From Opitutia bacterium (GTDB taxonomy: Bacteria; Verrucomicrobiota; Verrucomicrobiia; Opitutales; Coraliomargaritaceae), in assembly GCA_002862945.1 (NCBI GenBank), contig PKCJ01000083.1:1-34551 (forward strand): 34,551 nt of DNA. Direction: 5' to 3'. Position 1 is the first letter of the stretch; each line of letters opens with the position of its first letter. The position numbers were made by a program, and so were the translations under genes. Below, piece after piece: positions 28,665-34,551 of the stretch. The notes beneath the pieces are model-generated. The model was not told the origin of the DNA. It searched no databases and worked only from the letters and a program-made list of their open reading frames with translations.

Positions 28665-30614
28665 ATGGCAATTGTTAATAAGGATAATATTATTACCATT
28701 TATGGCCGGCTTGGCTGGGGCAATCTTGTTGATTGGTTGGTCACGATTTGCCTCGGGCTCATTATCTTTCTGACCACTGTATCGTTGGGTGGGGTGCGCC
28801 CAGATACGCAATTGGCATTATTACCTCTATTTGCAATTTTACTTACTTTGCACGGTATTTGGCTCGCAGTTGATAATGCGTCCCCAAAGCGATTGAGCCA
28901 CATTCCGTTTTTGTTCGTTCCAGCGCTCCTATGGATGCTGTGCAGTGTGCATTGGTTTTCGCCGGTGGCTTGGCGCGGATGGTATGAGATGATCTATGCA
29001 CTGCAGGCATTTATTGTACTTTGGGTGCTCTCGAATAATGTGCGCACGCGGGCGCAAATGTGGTCACTGATCATGATAGGTCTCGCGCCCGCGGCAATTG
29101 CTATAGCTAATGGCTTCTATCAGTTTTTTCAAGATCGCAATAGTATACTTGTTGCAATGACTGATTACAGCTTGGAGTTAAGTTCTGACTTTCTTGGCCA
29201 AGCGACGGGCACTTTTGCTGACCCCAATTCTTTTGCGGTCTTCTTGTTAATACTTTTGCCCTCATTGCTGATCATGGCGGGCGTCTCTCGCTTGCCGAAG
29301 ATTTTACGTGGATTGGCCGCATATATCGCTCTGATGTTTTTTATGGGGATCGCCGTAAGCCAATCTTATTGGGCGTTTGTCGTGGTCGTAATACTCGTGG
29401 CGGTCGTTCCCTGGTTCTGTTTCCGCAGACTCAAAGTTTGTTTGCTTTACTCATGCTTAGGGGTCTCGTTGGCGGCACTCATTTTTACAGCAATGGTCAT
29501 CTTTCATCCAATCTTTAAGAAGGGGTTTGAGCGGGCGCAATCTTATGAGGGGGAGGGTGTGCGCCTTGTGCTTTGGCGCGAGGCATTGCATTTGGTTGCT
29601 GAAAATCCGATTACGGGTGTGGGCGCAGGTGCATACAGGGTCGCGTTTGAGCAAAGTCCTCGCGTATCTTTAGCGGATAGCCCCGAGACACCTCACAATG
29701 ACTACCTCTTAGTTTTAAGTCAACTGGGTCTGCCAGGTGTTGTTTTGTTCGGGATTCCCAGTTTATACGTTTTTCTTCGTGCCTTCAGACGTTGGCGTAA
29801 AGAGCCTTTTGCGGTCAAACTGAAGCATCGAGGTGGTACGATTATGCCGCCAGAACGCTTCTTTTTATCGCTCGGCTTGTCCGGAGTGATTTCTTTTGCC
29901 CTATGCTTGGCGGCTAGCTTTATTTTATATGTTCCTTCATTGACTCTCTATGGAGTTTTCGCCTTCGCGATTCTGGTAAAAACTAGTTTCAAACGCCAAA
30001 TGACTTTACCTTTGCATCGGATTTTGCGTCTTGAATACTTTCTGTTGGCGACTTGTGTAGGCTGGTCTTTCTACGTGCTCAGCTCGACTAAGCTGGAGGC
30101 TTATGCGCTTGAATTACGAGCCAGCGAGCAGTTGGGGCATGTCGTAGACATGCGAGTGCATGTTGCTGGTAATGCTAAACTTCTCGACGAAGTTTTGATC
30201 CTCTTCGAAGATGCAGTGATTACTGATTCCCAAAATGCAGATGCCTGGCTGGGGCGCAGTGCTTCTCTCTGCCAGCTCTATTACAGAAGCCCTGGAGAGT
30301 TTGAACACCTAGCCAAGAAAGCCGTAGTCTCAGCGGAGCGCGCTGTGGAGATCAGCCCTCTCTACTGGAAAACATGGGCGCAACTAGGCGTCGCTCGCTC
30401 ATTTTTTGGAGAAGCCGACCTAGCTGAGGAGGCATTACTCAAAGCCTTGAAATTAGCACCTAATAATAGTAACGCTCACTATTATTACGCGGCCTTTCTG
30501 AGTTTTGACAAAGAGCGACGTGAGCAGGCCTTGATTTCCGTTCGTGAGGCACTCGACATAAATCCCAAAAATATTGCAGCTCGCCGTTTACAACAAAAAC
30601 TACGCATCCTTTAA
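28665..30614 (+). CDS. O-antigen ligase/polymerase-like membrane protein with TPR tail
   Basis: A 649-residue protein. Residues 20-475 hold about 11-12 hydrophobic helices. The Wzy_C/WaaL signature is present: GTFADPNSFAVFLL (182-195) and, in the long periplasmic loop, ITGVGAGAYR (316-325) and ETPHNDYLLVLSQLGLPGVV (341-360). The last part (about 505-640) is made of tetratricopeptide-like helices such as AEEALLKALKLAPNNSNAHYYYAA. Such proteins polymerise or ligate lipid-linked polysaccharide at the outer face of the inner membrane. Whether it acts on O-antigen or exopolysaccharide cannot be told. ATG 28665 is in frame; ATG 28661 is not. Confidence 0.88.
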   Translation: MAIVNKDNIITIYGRLGWGNLVDWLVTICLGLIIFLTTVSLGGVRPDTQLALLPLFAILLTLHGIWLAVDNASPKRLSHIPFLFVPALLWMLCSVHWFSPVAWRGWYEMIYALQAFIVLWVLSNNVRTRAQMWSLIMIGLAPAAIAIANGFYQFFQDRNSILVAMTDYSLELSSDFLGQATGTFADPNSFAVFLLILLPSLLIMAGVSRLPKILRGLAAYIALMFFMGIAVSQSYWAFVVVVILVAVVPWFCFRRLKVCLLYSCLGVSLAALIFTAMVIFHPIFKKGFERAQSYEGEGVRLVLWREALHLVAENPITGVGAGAYRVAFEQSPRVSLADSPETPHNDYLLVLSQLGLPGVVLFGIPSLYVFLRAFRRWRKEPFAVKLKHRGGTIMPPERFFLSLGLSGVISFALCLAASFILYVPSLTLYGVFAFAILVKTSFKRQMTLPLHRILRLEYFLLATCVGWSFYVLSSTKLEAYALELRASEQLGHVVDMRVHVAGNAKLLDEVLILFEDAVITDSQNADAWLGRSASLCQLYYRSPGEFEHLAKKAVVSAERAVEISPLYWKTWAQLGVARSFFGEADLAEEALLKALKLAPNNSNAHYYYAAFLSFDKERREQALISVREALDINPKNIAARRLQQKLRIL

Positions 30615-30615
30615 A

Positions 30616-31518
30616 GTGACTCGCTTGATTTTAGTTTTTGCCACATGGCTGTTCTGTATATTCTCATTGACTGCGAGTGAACTGGTTCGCGGTGGGCTGA
30701 TTTTACACGAGGTGAACGGTCAAGTGGGTCTCAAGGAACTCGGTAAAGATATTACCCGTTTAAACACAGCAGATGTGCCTGTCACAACTGTGGGCTTGAT
30801 TGAATGTGAAGCAAGCGACGGGTCGTCTGCATTTTTTACAGCATCGAATCGGAGTGCAATTTACTTCGAGGGTAGCGGCAGTTTTGCAGTCGAGCGTTTC
30901 GAACAGGTGATGCCTGAAATGGCTGAATGGAATGCCCAATCGGTGGAGCAGAGTCGCATTATTTTAAACTTTCGTGGAGGTGATCTTATTGTCGACACCA
31001 GGAAAATGAGGATGTTGAAGTCGTCTCAATTCTTGGTTGAGACGCCACTCGGGCGACTCACTTGTAAGCGTGCTCTTTGGCAAATGCGGATCTTATTCGA
31101 TCCACGCAGTCAGATCTTCGACTTCACAATTATTTGCACTGAGGGGCAGATCCGTTTTACAGATCTACAAGGTCAACAATACACGGTGCAGGAGGAGCGA
31201 CGTTTACAGGGTGCTGGCTCTCGCATGAAACCTTCGATCGAAGTTGGGGAAAGCACAGAGCGTTCCCAAGAACAGATGCAGCGATATCTGGACTTGTCTA
31301 CTCAGCACTCGGGTGCTGCGGATGATTTTACCCGATACCTAGCTTACTTAGAAGTGATCGAGCGGAATGTTCGCAGTAATTCTGAACGGGCTGTTCTAGG
31401 TAGATTAAATACTGCCCGTCGGCCGATTGTCATCGAATTCGCAAAAGAGCCAGAGCCAGTCACTCCGTTTCGCGCTGAATTGAAGCCCCCTTCTGCCGAC
31501 CAGGCAGATTTATTTTAA
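30616..31518 (+). CDS. Secreted FecR-like domain protein, coupled to the polymerase gene
   Basis: From GTG 30616 the protein has 300 residues. It opens with a clean signal peptide (MTRLILVF, hydrophobic core, likely cut after SLTA at 20). The mature part has a FecR-like beta region (about 60-200, with DLIVDT, FLVETPLGRLTC and TIICTEGQIRFTDLQGQ) and a charged helical tail. The anti-sigma N-terminal domain of classic FecR is missing, so it is not a normal regulator; FecR-fold proteins also occur in polysaccharide loci. The GTG starts one base after the polymerase stop codon. A TTG at 30574 inside that gene is in frame but would spoil the signal peptide. Confidence 0.65.
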   Translation: MTRLILVFATWLFCIFSLTASELVRGGLILHEVNGQVGLKELGKDITRLNTADVPVTTVGLIECEASDGSSAFFTASNRSAIYFEGSGSFAVERFEQVMPEMAEWNAQSVEQSRIILNFRGGDLIVDTRKMRMLKSSQFLVETPLGRLTCKRALWQMRILFDPRSQIFDFTIICTEGQIRFTDLQGQQYTVQEERRLQGAGSRMKPSIEVGESTERSQEQMQRYLDLSTQHSGAADDFTRYLAYLEVIERNVRSNSERAVLGRLNTARRPIVIEFAKEPEPVTPFRAELKPPSADQADLF

Positions 31519-31540
31519 ATTAAAAGTGAAAATTTGAAGA

Positions 31541-31867
31541 TCAATACTTTGTTATCTTTGGATTCACGTCCACTGCCCAGGCGTGGATGCCACCTGCGAG
31601 GTTGATCGCATTCTCGAAGCCCTTAGTTTCCAAATATTCCACGACATTGAGGCTACGCATCCCATGGTGGCAAAAGACTATCAATGGTGCGTCCCGTGGT
31701 AAGGTTTCGTGGCGCTCCGGCACCTCGCCCATTGGGATGTGGAGTGCGCCTTCGATGCGGCAAATAGCCAATTCGGAATACTCTCGCACATCGAGAAAGA
31801 CTGCGTCTTTGTTATTATTTCGTAAAATAACTGCCTCGGGCGCACTGATTTCCTTGTTCATTGTCAT
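31541..31867 (-). CDS. Rhodanese-like sulfurtransferase domain protein
   Basis: A single rhodanese domain of about 108 residues. The persulfide cysteine is in the loop CHHGMRS, preceded by VFLDVREYSELAICRIEGALHIP. The loop length fits sulfur-transferring forms. It is a cytoplasmic protein with no signal. ATG 31867 (MTMNKEIS) or 31861 is the likely start; the frame extends to 31897, but that would overlap kdsB and add a His-rich N-terminus. It is convergent with the FecR-like gene (22-base gap). Confidence 0.9.
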   Translation of the reverse strand: MTMNKEISAPEAVILRNNNKDAVFLDVREYSELAICRIEGALHIPMGEVPERHETLPRDAPLIVFCHHGMRSLNVVEYLETKGFENAINLAGGIHAWAVDVNPKITKY

Positions 31868-31890
31868 ATTTTTATGATGATGGGGAGTAG

Positions 31891-32637
31891 ATGTCAAAGA
31901 TGCCTTCCATTATTGTTCCCGCCCGTCTTGCCTCGACGCGATTCCCAAGCAAATTGCTGTATGAGGTGCGCGGTAAGCCTATTATTCTCTGGACAGCAGA
32001 GCGCATCCTTAACGTGGCACCTGAGTTCCCGCTCTATTTCGCTGTAGACGACGATGCGCTTGAGCGTTGCTTGAGTGAAGCGGGGTTCACTGCCATACGC
32101 ACTTGCGCTGAGCAGCCTAGCGGAACGGATCGGCTGGCAGAGGCCAATGCGGCTATTGGCGCGTCCGCAGTGATTAATGTGCAGGGCGACGAGCCCCTTG
32201 TCACGGGCGAGCAGATACGTGCCCTTGCTGCTGGCATTGAAGGAGAGGCCGCTATCGCCACGCTTGCCGTGCCTTTCGTCCGTCCGCAGGACTTTGCTAA
32301 CCCAAATCAAGTCAAAGTTGTGCGCGATCGCGAAGGCTACGCGCTTTATTTCTCTCGCTCAGCCATGCCCTTTGCTCGGGACACGGGCGGGCAGGTTGAT
32401 GCCGCATGGCTGGCGCAGAATCTCTGCTACCGCCATCTTGGACTCTACGCATACAAGGCCGATTTCCTGAGCGCTTTTTCCAGCCTAGAGCCAGGCCTCC
32501 TCGAGCAGGTCGAAAAGCTCGAGCAGCTCCGCGCGATGGAGCACGGCTATCGCATTCACGTCGGCATCACCGATCAAGCGACGATCGGTATCGATACGCT
32601 AGAGGACATTGCTGAGTTTGAAGCTTGTTTAACCTGA
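31891..32637 (+). CDS. kdsB: 3-deoxy-manno-octulosonate cytidylyltransferase (CMP-Kdo synthetase)
   Basis: A 248-residue enzyme that activates Kdo with CTP for lipid A-core assembly, an indication of a lipopolysaccharide outer membrane. Motifs are [13 protein letters not shown] near the N-terminus, [20 protein letters not shown] and the later [15 protein letters not shown] 31891 follows GGGGAG by 3 bases; an in-frame ATG at 31900 is an alternative start. It lies head to head with the rhodanese gene, only 23 bases between ATGs, and is followed by trpB. Confidence 0.96.
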   Translation: MSKMPSIIVPARLASTRFPSKLLYEVRGKPIILWTAERILNVAPEFPLYFAVDDDALERCLSEAGFTAIRTCAEQPSGTDRLAEANAAIGASAVINVQGDEPLVTGEQIRALAAGIEGEAAIATLAVPFVRPQDFANPNQVKVVRDREGYALYFSRSAMPFARDTGGQVDAAWLAQNLCYRHLGLYAYKADFLSAFSSLEPGLLEQVEKLEQLRAMEHGYRIHVGITDQATIGIDTLEDIAEFEACLT

Positions 32638-32697
32638 GCTATTTGAATGGTGCTTGCCCACTTGACAAATCCGCTACTCGGCGACCGTATTAGTATC

Positions 32698-33927
32698 ATG
32701 CAAACCGCTTCTCCAGAACTTGAACTCGATCCACTCAGTTTGCCCGATGCCCGCGGACATTTCGGTGCTTATGGAGGCATGTATGTGCCCGAGACTTTAA
32801 TGACACCCCTTTTTGAGCTGACCGAGGCGTATCACGAGGCGCGCAAAGACCCCGCATTTCAAAAAGAGCTCGATCACCAGCTCCGCGAGTTTGCAGGTCG
32901 CCCGACCAACCTTTATTTCGCGGATCGCCTGACCAAACATTGTGGCGGAGCTAAAATTTACCTCAAGCGTGAGGATTTGCTCCATACAGGAGCACACAAA
33001 ATAAACAATGCACTTGGTCAGGCACTCCTCGCGAAGCGGATGGGTAAAAAACGTATTATTGCTGAGACTGGCGCCGGTCAACATGGCATCGCCACCGCTG
33101 CAATTTGCGCTAAAATGGGTTTTGAATGTGTGATCTACATGGGCGAGGAAGATATGCGCCGTCAGTCGCTCAACGTCTACCGCATGCGTCTTTGTGGTGC
33201 CGATGTGCGCAGTGTGACCGCCGGACAGAGAACGCTTAAAGAAGCGGTCAACGAAGCCATGCGCGACTGGGTCACAAACGTAAGCACCACTCACTACATT
33301 ATTGGCTCTGCCCTCGGCTCGCATCCTTTTCCCATGATGGTTCGCGACTTCCACCGAGTGATCGGCGAAGAGTGCCGTCGCCAGATACTGGAAAAAGAAG
33401 GCCGCCTGCCCGACGAAGTCGCTGCCTGTGTTGGTGGCGGTTCAAATGCGATCGGCATCTTTTTCGCCTTTTTAAAAGACCTCGAAGTAAAGCTAAGCGG
33501 CATCGAAGCCGGCGGGCGTGAGATCAAGCGTGGCCATCATGCCGCTCGCTTCGAAGGCGGACAACTCGGCGTCCTCCAAGGGGCCAAAACTTGGATCCTG
33601 CAAAGTCCAGAAGGTCAAATCGACCTTACGCATTCCGTCTCCGCCGGTCTCGACTACGCTGCAGTAGGTCCTGAACATGCCTATTATAAAGAAAAAGGCC
33701 GTATTGATTTTGGCTACGCGACCGATGCCGAAGCGCTGCAAGCCTTTCAAGATCTTTGTGCGATCGAAGGCATTGTCCCTGCACTCGAAACCTCTCACGG
33801 CATTGCCTACACAATCCAGCGAGCTAAAGAAATGTCGTCCGATCAAATAATTATCGGTAATCTCAGCGGTCGCGGCGATAAAGATGTTCAAGAAGCCGCT
33901 CGCGTTTTAGGCAACACCGAGGACTAG
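32698..33927 (+). CDS. trpB: Tryptophan synthase beta subunit
   Basis: A 409-residue PLP enzyme that joins indole and serine to make tryptophan. Key segments are [15 protein letters not shown] at the start, the PLP-lysine motif [15 protein letters not shown] (K101 from this start), [13 protein letters not shown] and the phosphate loop [12 protein letters not shown] 32698 gives the usual N-terminus; ATG 32647 is in frame but adds 17 atypical residues. No trpA follows; the next gene is trpG/pabA. It starts 60 bases after kdsB. Confidence 0.97.
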   Translation: MQTASPELELDPLSLPDARGHFGAYGGMYVPETLMTPLFELTEAYHEARKDPAFQKELDHQLREFAGRPTNLYFADRLTKHCGGAKIYLKREDLLHTGAHKINNALGQALLAKRMGKKRIIAETGAGQHGIATAAICAKMGFECVIYMGEEDMRRQSLNVYRMRLCGADVRSVTAGQRTLKEAVNEAMRDWVTNVSTTHYIIGSALGSHPFPMMVRDFHRVIGEECRRQILEKEGRLPDEVAACVGGGSNAIGIFFAFLKDLEVKLSGIEAGGREIKRGHHAARFEGGQLGVLQGAKTWILQSPEGQIDLTHSVSAGLDYAAVGPEHAYYKEKGRIDFGYATDAEALQAFQDLCAIEGIVPALETSHGIAYTIQRAKEMSSDQIIIGNLSGRGDKDVQEAARVLGNTED

Positions 33928-33979
33928 AAATCCGAAAAGTCCTACGATTTATTCCGGCGTCCGATCTTTGAATTTAATT

Positions 33980-34543
33980 ATGCTACTCGTTATCGATAAT
34001 TTCGATTCCTTCACTTACAATTTGGTTCAATATTTTGGCCAGCTTGGTGTCGAGCAGCAGGTCTTTCGAAACAACGCCATTACAGTGGAGGAGGCTCTCG
34101 TGCTCAATCCTGACCGTATAATGATTTCACCAGGGCCTTGCTCGCCGAACGAAGCAGGTGTCAGCCTGGCCATGATCGAAGCCTTTGCTGGTAAGAAGCC
34201 GTTACTTGGAGTTTGCCTCGGCCATCAAAGCATTGGCCAGCACTTTGGGGGAAAAGTCGTCCGCGCCGAGCGACTCATGCACGGGAAGACCAGCCCTGTG
34301 TCCCACCGTGATACCGATATTTTTGCAGGCCTACCTAATCCAATGGAGGCCACCCGCTACCATTCGCTCATCGTTGAGCGCGAGTCGCTGCCCGAATGTT
34401 TGGAAGTGACCGCGGAGACTGCTGAGGGCGAAATTATGGGGCTAGCCCATAAGGAACACCCTATCTGTGGCGTCCAGTTTCACCCAGAATCTCTTGCTAC
34501 TGAGCAAGGGATGAAGATGCTGGATAATTTCCTAAAGCTGTAA
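33980..34543 (+). CDS. trpG: Anthranilate/aminodeoxychorismate synthase glutaminase subunit
   Basis: A 187-residue class I glutamine amidotransferase that supplies ammonia for anthranilate or p-aminobenzoate synthesis. The catalytic triad is complete: C79 in GVCLGHQ, H168 and E170 in FHPES. The oxyanion segment SPGPCSP is also present. TrpG and PabA cannot be separated by sequence alone, and one protein often serves both pathways; trpB just upstream favours tryptophan. ATG 33980 is preferred over TTG 33968. The partner TrpE/PabB is not in the window. Confidence 0.94.
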   Translation: MLLVIDNFDSFTYNLVQYFGQLGVEQQVFRNNAITVEEALVLNPDRIMISPGPCSPNEAGVSLAMIEAFAGKKPLLGVCLGHQSIGQHFGGKVVRAERLMHGKTSPVSHRDTDIFAGLPNPMEATRYHSLIVERESLPECLEVTAETAEGEIMGLAHKEHPICGVQFHPESLATEQGMKMLDNFLKL

Positions 34544-34551
34544 GTCTTTAG

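Overview
The window carries bacterial chromosomal DNA with dense gene content and no sign of phage, insertion sequence or plasmid genes. Several features point to the PVC group, most probably a marine member of Verrucomicrobiota class Opitutae. The str gene order is rpsG-fusA-rpsJ without tuf, an arrangement I recall from Chlamydiae. An EpsI-like exosortase partner, a porin with very few basic residues and a lysine-rich histone-H1-like protein also fit. The taxon is an inference, because no rRNA gene is present. Almost no gene has a convincing Shine-Dalgarno sequence, which is also notable.

Layout. 1-2966 (+): the end of a ribosomal/translation operon (rpsG fragment, fusA, rpsJ). 3179-7298 (-): rnc followed by mfd. 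7434-8978 (+): a PIN-PhoH ATPase. 9051-13900 (-): glyA, a secreted three-repeat protein with three WPF motifs, surE, an acyl-CoA thioesterase and a DUF423 membrane protein. 14119-22244 (+): an acidic porin with its own terminator, an RluA-type pseudouridine synthase, secG coupled to a LolA-like periplasmic protein, a double ribbon-helix-helix protein with a lysine-rich tail, a strong terminator, aspartate aminotransferase and monomeric isocitrate dehydrogenase. 22312-25683 (-): accB, accC, an Asp23-family protein, an AmaP-like membrane protein and a small lipoprotein. 25863-27837 (+): a KAS III-like synthase, an acyl carrier protein and a NeuD/PglD-like acyltransferase. 27840-28526 (-): EpsI-like protein. 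28665-31518 (+): a Wzy/WaaL-type polysaccharide polymerase or ligase with a TPR tail, coupled to a FecR-like secreted protein. 31541-31867 (-): rhodanese. 31891-34543 (+): kdsB, trpB and trpG/pabA.

How the genes fit together. Translation and RNA metabolism dominate the left end. Fatty-acid synthesis (accBC), an acyl-transfer cassette, surface polysaccharide assembly and Kdo activation (kdsB) cluster on the right, so 22-32 kb reads as an envelope-building region. The porin and SecG are also envelope functions. Kdo activation plus a porin indicate a diderm cell with lipopolysaccharide.

Most distinctive items: (1) the single-chain double RHH protein with a tail of three 81-bp tandem repeats; (2) the secreted protein with three beta repeats and three WPF motifs; (3) the accBC-Asp23-AmaP block in a diderm; (4) the KAS III-ACP-acyltransferase cassette; (5) nested inverted repeats in the short rnc/phoH divergent region, a possible RNase III autoregulation site.
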